NCBI GenBank assembly: GCA_003152255.1
Contig: PLZT01000510.1
Span: 1-8,233 of the forward strand
Source: Methylocystaceae bacterium
GTDB lineage: Bacteria; Pseudomonadota; Alphaproteobacteria; Rhizobiales; Beijerinckiaceae
Length of the DNA stretch: 8,233 bases
Direction of reading: 5' to 3'
Numbering within the stretch: position 1 is the stretch's first letter; every line of letters starts with the position of its first letter. Below, in pieces: positions 1 to 7,714 of the stretch. The position numbers were made by a program, and so were the translations under genes. The notes beneath the pieces are model-generated. The model searched no databases. It was not told the DNA's origin and saw only the letters and a program-made list of their open reading frames with translations.

Positions 1-1
1 T

Positions 2-424
2 CGGGTTGATAGAAGCGCCCTTATGCTAAATCCGTCGGACGCGGACGCCGAAAGAGACGATCCCACCATTCGCCGTTGTATGGAGTTTGCGAGGCGCGAA
101 GGCGCGAGCGGCATTATCGTTGCTAATCTGTTCGCTTGGCGAACCCCGTATTCGGATGACCTACGGCAGGCGGGCGATCCATTCGGCAAGGATAATCGAA
201 AAGCCATCGAGATGATTGCGGCAAGATCGATTGAAAACGGGATTCCAATTGTCTGCGCCTGGGGTTGTCGCGGAGCGCTTCATGGCGGCGACAAGACCGC
301 TGTCGATATAATTCGGGGAGTCGGGCCAGGCGCAATATTGAAATGTCTTGGGAAGACAAAGGCGGGCCATCCGCCACATCCACTATATTTGCGTCGCGAC
401 CAGCCCTTGGAGGTGTTCCCCTAA
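2..424 (+). CDS. DUF1643 domain protein, 5'-partial
   Basis: This is the 3' part of a gene for a DUF1643-family protein, whose biochemical role is not established to my knowledge. The reading frame is open from base 2. An in-frame ATG lies at base 23, but it sits inside the conserved opening motif (ALMLNPSDADAERDDPT), and family members carry more residues before that motif, so the true start is probably outside the window. Counting from the ATG, the family landmarks are MLNPS at the N terminus followed by DDPTIRRC, then a hydrophobic stretch with ANLFAWR near residue 35, then CAWG near residue 78, and a C-terminal CLGKTKAGHPPHPLYL. Two positions differ from the form I know best: NPSDAD rather than NPSTAD, and GHPPHP rather than GHPRHP. 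Hand-counted GC over bases 61-420 is about 56%, below the neighbouring galU, which may point to a different history. It converges on galU with hairpins between. Family call is firm; function is unknown. Confidence 0.8.
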   Translation, partial: RVDRSALMLNPSDADAERDDPTIRRCMEFARREGASGIIVANLFAWRTPYSDDLRQAGDPFGKDNRKAIEMIAARSIENGIPIVCAWGCRGALHGGDKTAVDIIRGVGPGAILKCLGKTKAGHPPHPLYLRRDQPLEVFP

Positions 425-447
425 GCAAGGTTGGAACATCCCTAGAA

Positions 448-503
448 CCCTCATCCGACCCCGCTTCGCGGGGCCACCTTCTCCCGCGGGCGGGAGAAGG
501 AAG
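448..503. repeat. Two-hairpin intergenic palindromic repeat element
   Basis: The block begins CCCTCATCCG and contains two adjacent inverted repeats. The first has 6-bp arms CCCCGC/GCGGGG (459-464 and 468-473) around TTC. The second has 10-bp arms CCTTCTCCCG/CGGGAGAAGG (477-486 and 491-500) around CGGG. The consensus 'CTCATCCG, GC palindrome, CACCTTCTCCC, GGGAGAAGG' resembles dispersed intergenic palindromes I associate with Hyphomicrobiales genomes. That it is multi-copy is inference, because only one copy is in this window. It fills the gap between two convergent genes. Confidence 0.65.
477..500. terminator. Hairpin, possible bidirectional terminator
   Basis: A perfect 10-bp stem with a 4-nt loop lies between the stop of the DUF1643 gene (424) and the stop of galU (515). 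The position between convergent genes suits a shared terminator. Neither strand has a clear T-run after the stem, so it would be a weak or atypical intrinsic terminator. Its roles as repeat and as terminator are not exclusive. Confidence 0.4.
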
Positions 504-514
504 CGCGCGCCGCC

Positions 515-1399
515 TCACCCCAGCAGCCGCTTGATCTCCGCCCGCAGCCCGTCGGCTATGTCCGGACGCTCCAGCCCAAAGGCGATGTTGGCGGCCAAAA
601 ATCCCAGCTTCGACCCCGTATCGTAGGTCTTGCCGTCGAAGCGCACGCCGTGAAACGGCTGCGTGACCGCGAGCTTGATCATGGCGTCGGTGAGCTGGAT
701 TTCGCCGCCCGCGCCTTTTTCGCCTTTCTCGAGCAGCTCGAAAATCTCGGGCTCGAGAATATAGCGGCCGGAGATCATCCAATTGCTCGGCGCCGTCCCC
801 TGCGGCGGCTTTTCGATCATGCCGTTGATCTCGAAACTGTGGCCGTAATCCGCGCCGACGCTCACAATGCCATATTGATGCGTCTCGCTCGGCGAAACCT
901 CCTCCACCGCGATGATATTGCCGCCGTGCTTTCCATAGGCCTCCATGGCCTGGGCGAGGCAGCGGCTCTTGCGCGGGCCGTTCGGCAGCGTGATCATATC
1001 GGGCAGCAACACGGCGAAAGGCTCGTCGCCGATGATGTCGCGCGCGCACCAAACCGCGTGGCCGAGGCCCAGCGGCGCCTGCTGGCGCGTGAAGCTCGTG
1101 GCGCCGGCCTTGGGCAGGTCCGCCATCAGCGCGTCATATTCCTTCGTCTTGTTGCGGCGGCGAAGCGTGTCCTCCAACTCGTAAGACATATCGAAATGGT
1201 CCTCGATCACCGCCTTGCCACGTCCGGTCACGAAGATGAAATGTTCGATGCCAGCCTCGCGCGCCTCGTCGACCACATGCTGCACGACCGGACGATCGAC
1301 CACGGTGAGCATTTCCTTCGGCACGGCCTTGGTGGCTGGTAGAAAGCGCGTGCCCAAACCGGCGACGGGTAAAACAGCCTTGCGAATGCGCTTGCTCAT
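515..1399 (-). CDS. galU: UTP--glucose-1-phosphate uridylyltransferase
   Basis: GalU makes UDP-glucose and pyrophosphate from UTP and glucose-1-phosphate in the cytoplasm. The product is the sugar donor for exopolysaccharide, LPS and glycolipid synthesis. The 294-aa length is normal for bacterial GalU. Visible landmarks are the nucleotide-binding signature [11 protein letters not shown] (14-24) followed by PKEML, the [10 protein letters not shown] motif (107-116), the LPDM metal-binding region with Asp134, IEKP (195-198) with Lys197 in the sugar-phosphate site, GEIQLTDA (232-239), and the C-terminal [13 protein letters not shown] motif (253-265). The start at 1399 gives the typical N terminus [15 protein letters not shown] see no strong Shine-Dalgarno sequence before it. 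The gene diverges from galE and converges on the DUF1643 gene. Nothing is missing or broken. Confidence 0.97.
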   Translation of the reverse strand: MSKRIRKAVLPVAGLGTRFLPATKAVPKEMLTVVDRPVVQHVVDEAREAGIEHFIFVTGRGKAVIEDHFDMSYELEDTLRRRNKTKEYDALMADLPKAGATSFTRQQAPLGLGHAVWCARDIIGDEPFAVLLPDMITLPNGPRKSRCLAQAMEAYGKHGGNIIAVEEVSPSETHQYGIVSVGADYGHSFEINGMIEKPPQGTAPSNWMISGRYILEPEIFELLEKGEKGAGGEIQLTDAMIKLAVTQPFHGVRFDGKTYDTGSKLGFLAANIAFGLERPDIADGLRAEIKRLLG

Positions 1400-1445
1400 G
1401 AAGGGTCCGTTGCTTGATGGAGGAGCCGCCGCTCGGGCGGGGAGG

Positions 1446-1475
1446 TTGACGTAAACTTAGGTTCCGCCTTTTAAT
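1446..1475 (+). promoter_or_regulatory. Sigma-70-type promoter of galE
   Basis: TTGACG (1446-1451) and TTTAAT (1470-1475) are separated by 18 bp, and each matches 5 of 6 consensus bases. Transcription would start near 1482, leaving a leader of about 25 nt before the ATG at 1507. The upstream in-frame GTG at 1477 would then fall outside the message, which supports the shorter galE start. Seen by eye; not measured. Confidence 0.6.
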
Positions 1476-1506
1476 TGTGACGAAATCGCATGAACGGGTG
1501 TTGACG

Positions 1507-2496
1507 ATGACGGTCTTGGTGACGGGCGGCGCTGGTTATATCGGCTCCCACATGGTTTTGGAACTGCTTGACGCCGGCGAAAAGCCGGTTGTCCTCGACA
1601 ATCTCTCGACCGGCTTTCGCTGGGCCGTGCCCGAGGGCGTCCCCCTGGTCGTCGGCGACTTCGGCGACGAAGACCTCGTGACCGAAACTGTCGCGCGATA
1701 CGACGTCGACGAGATCATCCACTTCGCCGCGAAGATCGTGGTGCCGGAGTCGGTCGCCGATCCGCTCGGCTATTATCTCAACAACACCGCCAAGGCGCGC
1801 AATCTGCTGGAGACCGCGACGGGCTGCGAGATCAAGCGCTTCATCTTTTCCTCGACGGCGGCGGTTTATGGCGATCCTTCGCGAAATCCGGTGACGGAGG
1901 ACGAGCCGCTCAAGCCGCTCTCGCCCTATGGCCGCTCCAAGCTGATGGTGGAGTGGATGCTGGAGGATGTCGCCAAGGCGTATGACTTCAACTATGTCGC
2001 GCTGCGTTACTTCAACGTCGCGGGCGGCGATCCCAAGGGCCGCGCCGGCCAGTCGACGCCGAACGCCACGCATCTGATCAAGGTCGCGGCGCAGGCGGTG
2101 CTGGGCCTGCGCGCGAAGATGCAATTGTTCGGCACGGATTATCCGACGCCGGACGGAACCTGTTTGCGCGATTATATTCATGTATCGGATCTCGCTCGCG
2201 CGCATATGGACGCGCTGCGCTATTTGCGCGGCGGCGGCGCCAGCCTCGTCTGTAACGCCGGCTATGAGCGCGGCTATTCGGTGAGAGAGGTGATCGAGAC
2301 CGTCAAGCGCGTCGCGGGCGTCGATTTCCCGGTCGAGGTCTCGGGTCGCCGTCCCGGCGACGCGGCGGCGATCATCGCGGCGAATAGCCGCATCAAGGCG
2401 ACGCTCGGCTGGGAGCCGCGGCACGACGATTTGGAAGAGATCGTGCGCCAGGCGCTGGCCTGGGAACGAGGGCTGGCGGCCCGAAAACGCGGGTGA
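1507..2496 (+). CDS. galE: UDP-glucose 4-epimerase
   Basis: GalE interconverts UDP-glucose and UDP-galactose using tightly bound NAD. It supplies galactose for cell-surface polysaccharides (rhizobial homologues are called ExoB) and allows galactose use. It is an extended short-chain dehydrogenase/reductase of 329 aa, a normal length. Visible are the Rossmann motif GGAGYIGSH (7-15), Asp31 in DNLSTG for the NAD ribose, GD at 50-51, HFAAK (72-76), the catalytic SST (115-117) with YGRSK (Tyr141, Lys145), RYFNVAGG (167-174), YPTPDGTCLRDYIHVSDLA (212-230) and RRPGD (281-285). The start is an ATG that begins MTVLVTGG, as in homologues. In-frame GTG at 1477, GTG at 1498 and TTG at 1501 would give up to 10 extra residues, but the predicted promoter overlaps the first of these. 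The Shine-Dalgarno is weak. It diverges from galU, which makes its substrate. Confidence 0.95.
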   Translation: MTVLVTGGAGYIGSHMVLELLDAGEKPVVLDNLSTGFRWAVPEGVPLVVGDFGDEDLVTETVARYDVDEIIHFAAKIVVPESVADPLGYYLNNTAKARNLLETATGCEIKRFIFSSTAAVYGDPSRNPVTEDEPLKPLSPYGRSKLMVEWMLEDVAKAYDFNYVALRYFNVAGGDPKGRAGQSTPNATHLIKVAAQAVLGLRAKMQLFGTDYPTPDGTCLRDYIHVSDLARAHMDALRYLRGGGASLVCNAGYERGYSVREVIETVKRVAGVDFPVEVSGRRPGDAAAIIAANSRIKATLGWEPRHDDLEEIVRQALAWERGLAARKRG

Positions 2497-2680
2497 ACGG
2501 GCGCGCGCGGCGATGCGCGGCGGTCTCGTTAACGATCATGTCTCCATTTGATCGCATCGAGCTAAGTCCGCCTGGAGTCATCCATTTCTTTAAGCGCGCG
2601 TCAATATTTTGAATGCAATCTGCCGAGGCGAAAACATTGAATTCTTCTAGCGCGCACAACGAACGGCCGGTGAAACAGCC

Positions 2681-3286
2681 ATGCCCACGCAATCTCAATT
2701 GAAATTAAAGACCGTCGAATTGAACAGATATCCGACGGTCAAGGTCGAACTGCAGGGGCGATTCATGTTGCCCTCGCGCACCGAGCACGAGTGCTCGGTG
2801 ATCGAAATGTCGACACGGGAAATCAGGATTTCCGCTCCGGTGGCGCCCGAGATCGGCGAGAAGATTATCATTTACATCGCCGAACTTGGCCGCTTCGAGG
2901 GCGGCGTGGTGCGGCAGGAGCCCGCCGGTTTCGCCATCGGCATGAGCCTGCCCAAGGCGAAGCACGTCAAGCTCGCCGAGCAACTGACCTGGTATGGCAA
3001 TCGCGAAGCCTGGGATTTGCCCGACAACAGACGCTATGAGCGTATCGTGCCCTTCATGCGGCGGACGCCTCTGCATTTGTCCGACGGCAAGGAGGTTATC
3101 GTCAAGATCAACGACATTTCCGTTGGCGGCGTCAACATCGAGACGAACTTCAAACTGCCGCAGGGCGCCAAGGTCACGCTCGGCGCGAAGCCGGCGACCG
3201 TGCTGCGGGTGTTCGACGACGGTTTCGTCGCCGAGTTCGACAAGCCCTTCGCGGAAGGCGAACTAAACGAATTCACCAAATTATGA
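2681..3286 (+). CDS. Tandem PilZ-domain protein, probable c-di-GMP receptor
   Basis: A 201-aa soluble protein with two PilZ-like beta-barrel halves and no signal peptide or membrane segment. The second half (about 115-195) has both parts of the c-di-GMP binding signature: RxxxR as Arg117-RYE-Arg121, and DxSxxG as Asp145-I-Ser147-V-G-Gly150. The first half (about 15-105) has a similar layout, but its equivalent segment reads EMSTREI and lacks the DxSxxG glycine, so it probably does not bind the nucleotide. A short linker including LTWYGNRE joins them. Such two-PilZ proteins are common in alphaproteobacteria, where PilZ proteins pass the c-di-GMP signal to motility, polysaccharide or cell-cycle targets. 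The target here is not known. Neighbouring galE/galU make a link to polysaccharide tempting but unproven. The 184-bp spacer upstream is comparatively AT-rich; I see no clear promoter or strong ribosome site in it. A hairpin follows the gene. Confidence 0.88.
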   Translation: MPTQSQLKLKTVELNRYPTVKVELQGRFMLPSRTEHECSVIEMSTREIRISAPVAPEIGEKIIIYIAELGRFEGGVVRQEPAGFAIGMSLPKAKHVKLAEQLTWYGNREAWDLPDNRRYERIVPFMRRTPLHLSDGKEVIVKINDISVGGVNIETNFKLPQGAKVTLGAKPATVLRVFDDGFVAEFDKPFAEGELNEFTKL

Positions 3287-3312
3287 GCGAAGGCTCCTTT
3301 GAAACTTTGCGG

Positions 3313-3335
3313 GCGTGAGCGCATGGCGCTCACGC
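3313..3335. terminator. Perfect hairpin between convergent genes, probable terminator
   Basis: GCGTGAGCGC (3313-3322) and its exact reverse complement GCGCTCACGC (3326-3335) flank a 3-nt loop, ATG. It lies 27 bases after the PilZ stop and 65 bases beyond the stop of the leftward gene, so it can serve both. On the + strand GGGGTTAGCGGAATTTT follows, with a delayed T-run; the - strand has no T-run. A protein-binding palindrome is a less likely alternative. Confidence 0.6.
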
Positions 3336-3400
3336 GGGGTTAGCGGAATTTTGAACGTGCGTTCGTTCGCCAATACCGTCGCCGTCGGCGCGGGGAAGCG

Positions 3401-4612
3401 TTATTCGGCGGGACAAGCCGCCTTGCGCTTGGTTTCCCGATCGACGAGCCAAAGATATTCCTTCGTTCGCCTCGCATCGGAAATCATCTGGCAAATGCGC
3501 CGCTCGAACGGCTCGCGCGCGGCGGGCGGAAAATCGCGCACGCAGAAATAGGCGAGCGCCCTCACGTCTAGATAGGGGCTGAGAAACAGCCGCGCGGCGC
3601 GGTCGCTGAGTTCCGCGCTCTCCGGCGCCGGGCAATGATTGATGCTCAATTTGCCATATTCGATCTCGGCGGTTTTTCGAACGGCGGGATTGGGGTCGGC
3701 GAAAAACTGTTCGAGCGCGGCGCTGATTTCATGCTCGTCGATCACGTCGCCGCGCGGCGGCGCGTAGTCGCGCGGGATCGATACGGAGAGAACCTCGCCA
3801 ATCACGTCGCCGATCGCGTCGAAGCCATCGATCTCGAGCGGACGCACGCCGAAAATCCCCAGGAAGGCGACGGGCGAGGGAGCCAGCCCCTTCGCCCTGC
3901 GGGCGAGCAGCCGTTCGACGCCATCGGCGCGTTGGATAATTTCAATCCAGAGTCCCTGGAACCCTTTCACGATTTCGCTGACGCCGATCTTTATAATCAA
4001 CGCCCGCGAGGGCTCCCGCGCTGGCAGCATGGCGATGCATGTGTCCTTAAATCCGTTGGCGGTGAATTCGACGGTCGACGGCAGATTGTTCGCTTCGTAA
4101 CACGCCTCGCCCGAAATCAACCGCGCCTCGCGCCATTCGGCTGGCGAGTGCGCGGTCTGGCGGACGGCAGGGAACACCGCGTATTTGCCGCTCGACAAAA
4201 TGGGCTTTAGCCAGAAATTCGTCCAATAGGGGTCATCGAACACGATGTTTTTCTGGTCCGCGGCGGGCTTGAGCAACGGCCCCGATTCCAGCGCGGCATA
4301 GTCGCCCGCGTGTTCCGCCTGCGCGGCCTTGGCGTATAAGGCCAGCGCCAATGGAACGACGAGCAGCCCGGCGGCGAAACCGAACCGACGCTTGCGCAGA
4401 CCATAAAACGCCGCGGCGACGGCCGGCGTCGTCAAGCCGATCGCGCCGGCCGTCCCCAGCGCGCCATCTCCAGCCGCGGAGGCGGCGGCGAGAAAATTCT
4501 GCACCGACGGCAGCGCGAGAATTAAGATCGCGCCGCCGATCAGCAGCGCGCCAATGGCGAAATCGCGCAAGAAACCGAGGCGGGCGTTCATGTCGTTTTC
4601 TTTCGCGCTCAT
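3401..4612 (-). CDS. Membrane-anchored protein of unknown function, coupled to ppc
   Basis: I do not recognise this 403-aa protein. Three hydrophobic segments lie near the N terminus, at about 17-38, 50-72 and 77-96. Basic residues precede the first (NARLGFLR) and separate the second and third (LRKRR, 72-76). By the positive-inside rule the N terminus is cytoplasmic and the ~300-residue C-terminal part is periplasmic. That part has five of the protein's six cysteines before the extreme C terminus (171, 192, 327, 357, 374; the sixth is 400), so disulfides are possible. Residues 305-320 ([16 protein letters not shown]) and 344-360 ([17 protein letters not shown]) look like HEAT-type helical repeats, but two weak units are not a firm call. 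Its ATG overlaps the ppc stop as ATGA (4609-4612), implying one transcript and coupled translation. A second in-frame ATG at codon 8 is possible. A role in PEP carboxylase regulation is speculation; simple cotranscription is the safe reading. Confidence 0.82.
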   Translation of the reverse strand: MSAKENDMNARLGFLRDFAIGALLIGGAILILALPSVQNFLAAASAAGDGALGTAGAIGLTTPAVAAAFYGLRKRRFGFAAGLLVVPLALALYAKAAQAEHAGDYAALESGPLLKPAADQKNIVFDDPYWTNFWLKPILSSGKYAVFPAVRQTAHSPAEWREARLISGEACYEANNLPSTVEFTANGFKDTCIAMLPAREPSRALIIKIGVSEIVKGFQGLWIEIIQRADGVERLLARRAKGLAPSPVAFLGIFGVRPLEIDGFDAIGDVIGEVLSVSIPRDYAPPRGDVIDEHEISAALEQFFADPNPAVRKTAEIEYGKLSINHCPAPESAELSDRAARLFLSPYLDVRALAYFCVRDFPPAAREPFERRICQMISDARRTKEYLWLVDRETKRKAACPAE

Positions 4613-7509
4613 CCCGTATTGCGCAGACCCGCCGCGACGCCGTTGATCGACATGAGAATCCCCTGGCGGATGTCGTCGTCGGTCCGGCCCGAGCGCCAGC
4701 GGCGGATCAGTTCAATCTGCAAATAGCTCAGCGGCGTGATGTAGGGCACGCGCAGCTTCAGCGAACGCGCCAGCGCGGGATTGTCGGCGAGCCGCTCGCT
4801 CGCGCCGGTGATGTCCTCCAGCGCGCTCACCGCGAGATTGTATTCCGCCTCGATGCGCCCGAAAATTTCCTTCGCGCGCGTCTGATCCGGCGCAAGCTCC
4901 GCATAGTGGCGGGCGATGGAGAGATCGGTCTTCGACAGGATCATGTCGATGTTCGACAGCAGCACGCGAAAGAACGGCCATTCGCGATTCATGCGGCGCA
5001 GCAACGGCAGCCGCGCGTCGCGGTCCTCCGCCAGAAAGCCGGCGATCGCCGAGCCAAAGCCATACCAGCCGGGCAGGGCGACGCGCGCCTGACCCCAGGA
5101 AAAGCTCCAGGGAATCGCACGCAAATCCTCGATCCGGCGCGAGGGTTTGCGCGAAGCGGGACGCGAGCCGATATTTAGCGAGGCGATTTCGGCGATTGGC
5201 GTCGAGCCAAAGTAATAATCGACGAAGCCCGGGGTCTCGTAGACAAGATGGCGATAGGCCGACATCGCGGCGGTCGACAGCCTTGAAGCGGTCGCGAGAA
5301 ACTCGTCCGGCGGCGCCTGCCGGTCGGAGAGCAGCGTCGCCTCCAGCGTCGCGGCGACGATCAATTCGAGTTGAAGGCGGCCGATCTGCGGATTGGCGTA
5401 TTTGGCGGCGATCACCTCGCCCTGTTCGGTCAGGCGGATCTGGCCGTTCACCGTGCCCGGCGGCTGGGCCAGAATGGCGTCGTAGCTCGGGCCGCCGCCG
5501 CGTCCGACCGTGCCCCCGCGCCCGTGAAACAGCCGCATCGAAATATTGGGCTGGCCGGCGAAGAACTCCGCCAGCGCCGTCGAGGCGCGGTAAAGCTCCC
5601 AAATGCTCGTGAAGATGCCGCCGTCCTTGTTGCTGTCGGAATAGCCCAGCATGATGTCCTGTTGGGCGCCCGAGTTGGCGACGAGCTTGGCGATCCCCGG
5701 CAGCGCGTAGAAGTCCCGCATGATCGGCGCGGCGTTGCGCAGATCCTCTATGGTCTCGAACAGCGGCACGATGATCAAATCCGCCGAGACGACGCCGGCG
5801 TCGCGCGGATCGAGCGTGCCGTGCATCATGCCGCTTTCCTTTTGCAGCAACAGCACTTCCAGAAGATCGCTGACGGTCTCGGTGTGGCTGACGATGTAAT
5901 GGCGAATCGACTCGTCGCCGTAAGTCGTGCGCATCGCGGCGGCCTTGGCGAAGATCGCCAATTCGTCCTCGACGGCGGGCGAATATTTCGCGTCCAGCAG
6001 CCGAACGGGGCGCGGATCCGACAGCAGCCGCAACAAAAGCTGTTGCTTCTCCAACTCGGGGAGCGCCGCGTAATTGTCGGCGATGCGCGCCTGCGCCAGA
6101 ATTTCCGTGATTGTCTCCTCGTGACGGTCCGAGCTTTGGCGCAGATCGACGGTGGCGAGGTGGAAGCCGAACACTTCCACGGCGCGAATCAAGGGCTCCA
6201 GGCGCTGCGCGGCGATCACCTCGCTGTGGTGCAGCCGCAGCGACTCATCGATCGTGACGAGATCGGCGAGAAAGGCCCAGCTGTTGGCGTAGGCCGCGCC
6301 CGGCGACACCGCGTGCCGCACCGCCTGCCCGCCGGTCAAATGCTCCAGCGTGCCAGCGAGGCGCGAGTAGACGCCGATCAGCGCGCGGCGGTAAGGCTCG
6401 TCGTCGCGGTGCGGATTGTCGTCGCCCGCGCGGTTGGCCAGCTCCTCCAGCGCTCTGGTGGCGCCGGCGTATTTGCGCGAGATCGAAAGCTCCGCGCCGA
6501 GCTGATGCACCTCGACGAGATAAAAGCGCAAGGCCACCTCGGCCTGCATCTTCAGCGCGGTCTCCAGCGAGGCGGAAGTGACGTTGGGGTTGCCGTCGCG
6601 GTCGCCGCCGACCCATGTGCCCATGCGCAGGAACGGCGGCACGCGCAGCCCTTCGATGCGCCGCTCGATGTCGGCGTAGATATGCGGAATCTCGCGCAGG
6701 AAAGTCGAGCGGTAATAGCTCAGCGTGTTCTCGATTTCGTCGCGCACGGTGAGGCGCGACTGGCGCAACAGCTCGGTCTGCCACATTTGCGAGACGCGCG
6801 CGCGCAATTGCGCGTCGTTCTGCTCGAGTTCGGTCTTGGAGCGCAGATGTTCGCGCGCCGCGAGCAGCGCGAAGATCGAATGTTCGGCGTCGAGCAGACT
6901 CTTGCGCCTAACCTCGGTCGGATGGGCGGTGAGCACGGGAGAGACCCACCCGCGCGCGAGAACCTGGGCGATCTTGCCGGCGCCCACGGACGCCTTGCGC
7001 AAATGGGCGAAGGTGCGGTTGAGGCTGGGCTCGATCAGGCTCGTCTTTTCGCCGGCGGCCTCGGCCCGCGCCCGCTGCTGCAAGGGATGCAGATCCTCGG
7101 CGATATTGCCGAGATGCAGAAAATAGCTGAAGGCGCGAATGACCGTCAGCGCCTCCTTGGCCGAGAGGTTGCGCAGCAATTGATCGAGCTTGCGGTCGGC
7201 CTCGGAGTCGCCAAGGTCCATCGCGTCGCGCGTTCCTAATGGCCCCCCGTTCTTGGCGGCCGGGCGTTCCTCGGACGCCTTATGGCGGCTCGCGGCGACC
7301 GAGAGGCGGCGGATCGTCTCGATGCGCTCGAAGGCCTCGTCGCCCTCATGCTCGCGCACGGTCTCGCCGAGCAGCCGGCCCAGGAGCCGCACATCATCGT
7401 GCAGCCCATGGTCGCCTTTCCGCGGCTCGGCCTTTTGCGGCGCGGCGGACGTGGAAACGGCGGCGGTGGAAGCGGCGGCGGCGGCGGAAGCGTTGTTTTC
7501 GACATTCAT
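4609..7509 (-). CDS. ppc: Phosphoenolpyruvate carboxylase
   Basis: Ppc fixes bicarbonate onto PEP to give oxaloacetate and phosphate, in the cytoplasm. It refills the TCA cycle and, in serine-cycle methylotrophs, is the CO2-fixing step. With this start it has 966 aa, slightly longer than the E. coli enzyme (883). Landmarks are [13 protein letters not shown] with catalytic His196, [11 protein letters not shown] (301-311), [10 protein letters not shown] (622-631), the [13 protein letters not shown] loop (661-673) with Arg664, [13 protein letters not shown] (686-698), [14 protein letters not shown] (796-809), and the canonical C terminus AAGLRNTG. By eye, Lys860, Arg920 and Asn964 fall where the aspartate-inhibition residues of E. 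coli PEPC lie, so aspartate feedback is likely. Residues 7-23 are Ala/Ser-rich and probably disordered. The frame stays open to 7758, but those 83 codons cross the divergent gene's promoter and start and lack family similarity, so MNVENN is chosen; AAGGA lies 12 nt upstream. ppc leads an operon with the overlapping membrane protein. Confidence 0.97.
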   Translation of the reverse strand: MNVENNASAAAAASTAAVSTSAAPQKAEPRKGDHGLHDDVRLLGRLLGETVREHEGDEAFERIETIRRLSVAASRHKASEERPAAKNGGPLGTRDAMDLGDSEADRKLDQLLRNLSAKEALTVIRAFSYFLHLGNIAEDLHPLQQRARAEAAGEKTSLIEPSLNRTFAHLRKASVGAGKIAQVLARGWVSPVLTAHPTEVRRKSLLDAEHSIFALLAAREHLRSKTELEQNDAQLRARVSQMWQTELLRQSRLTVRDEIENTLSYYRSTFLREIPHIYADIERRIEGLRVPPFLRMGTWVGGDRDGNPNVTSASLETALKMQAEVALRFYLVEVHQLGAELSISRKYAGATRALEELANRAGDDNPHRDDEPYRRALIGVYSRLAGTLEHLTGGQAVRHAVSPGAAYANSWAFLADLVTIDESLRLHHSEVIAAQRLEPLIRAVEVFGFHLATVDLRQSSDRHEETITEILAQARIADNYAALPELEKQQLLLRLLSDPRPVRLLDAKYSPAVEDELAIFAKAAAMRTTYGDESIRHYIVSHTETVSDLLEVLLLQKESGMMHGTLDPRDAGVVSADLIIVPLFETIEDLRNAAPIMRDFYALPGIAKLVANSGAQQDIMLGYSDSNKDGGIFTSIWELYRASTALAEFFAGQPNISMRLFHGRGGTVGRGGGPSYDAILAQPPGTVNGQIRLTEQGEVIAAKYANPQIGRLQLELIVAATLEATLLSDRQAPPDEFLATASRLSTAAMSAYRHLVYETPGFVDYYFGSTPIAEIASLNIGSRPASRKPSRRIEDLRAIPWSFSWGQARVALPGWYGFGSAIAGFLAEDRDARLPLLRRMNREWPFFRVLLSNIDMILSKTDLSIARHYAELAPDQTRAKEIFGRIEAEYNLAVSALEDITGASERLADNPALARSLKLRVPYITPLSYLQIELIRRWRSGRTDDDIRQGILMSINGVAAGLRNTG
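7441..7491 (-). repeat. Ala/Ser-coding low-complexity tract in ppc
   Basis: The segment codes for PEPC residues 7-23, almost only Ala, Ser, Thr and Val. It includes five tandem GCG units on the + strand (7472-7486), read as five alanines at 9-13 on the coding strand. Such a triplet run can change length by slippage without breaking the frame. Confidence 0.6.
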
Positions 7510-7650
7510 GAGGTGTCGCGATCCTTGGCGAAGCCCGCGGGCGGAGGCTTCCCTATAGCAGATTTCGCGCCGAGTAGGACGCGGGGCGGCGTAGCCGCTC
7601 GCCGCCGCCTTGCCAGCGGGGTCGAATTTGACGAAAAGGCGAGCGACCGC

Positions 7651-7680
7651 TTCCAACATCAGGGACGCCGGCGATATAAC
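7651..7680 (+). promoter_or_regulatory. Possible promoter of the methyltransferase gene
   Basis: TATAAC (7675-7680) matches the -10 consensus at 5 of 6 bases. The element at the right distance upstream, TTCCAA (7651-7656, 18-bp spacing), is a poor -35. The start would be near 7687, giving a leader of about 28 nt that contains the Shine-Dalgarno sequence. Tentative. Confidence 0.35.
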
Positions 7681-7701
7681 CGTCATTCGTCCGGGAACCT
7701 T

Positions 7702-7706
7702 AGGAG
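7702..7706 (+). promoter_or_regulatory. Shine-Dalgarno site of the methyltransferase gene
   Basis: AGGAG lies 8 nt before the ATG at 7715, the best ribosome-binding site in this window. It fixes the start of the methyltransferase gene and argues against extending ppc on the other strand across this region. Confidence 0.7.
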
Positions 7707-7714
7707 CCGCGCCC

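Noticed and set aside
123..1052. 309-codon open frame on the - strand across the DUF1643 gene and galU
   Set aside because: It overlaps galU in another frame and runs through the hairpin repeat; Arg-rich translation with no motifs.
1471..2424. 317-codon open frame on the - strand opposite galE
   Set aside because: Antisense shadow; Arg/Asp/Ala-rich translation without recognisable motifs, while galE is unmistakable on the + strand.
2497..2680. Possible promoter or small RNA in the galE-PilZ spacer
   Set aside because: The spacer is comparatively AT-rich with TTGAAT at 2609-2614, but the matching -10 is poor and no stable hairpin stands out.
5371..7239. 622-codon open frame on the + strand opposite ppc
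   Set aside because: It is fully antisense to a clear PEPC gene. The high-GC third codon positions of ppc remove stops on the other strand, and the translated protein shows no family motif.
7552..7557. TATAGG on the - strand as a ppc -10 element
   Set aside because: Only 4 of 6 consensus bases and no acceptable -35 upstream, so not listed as a promoter.
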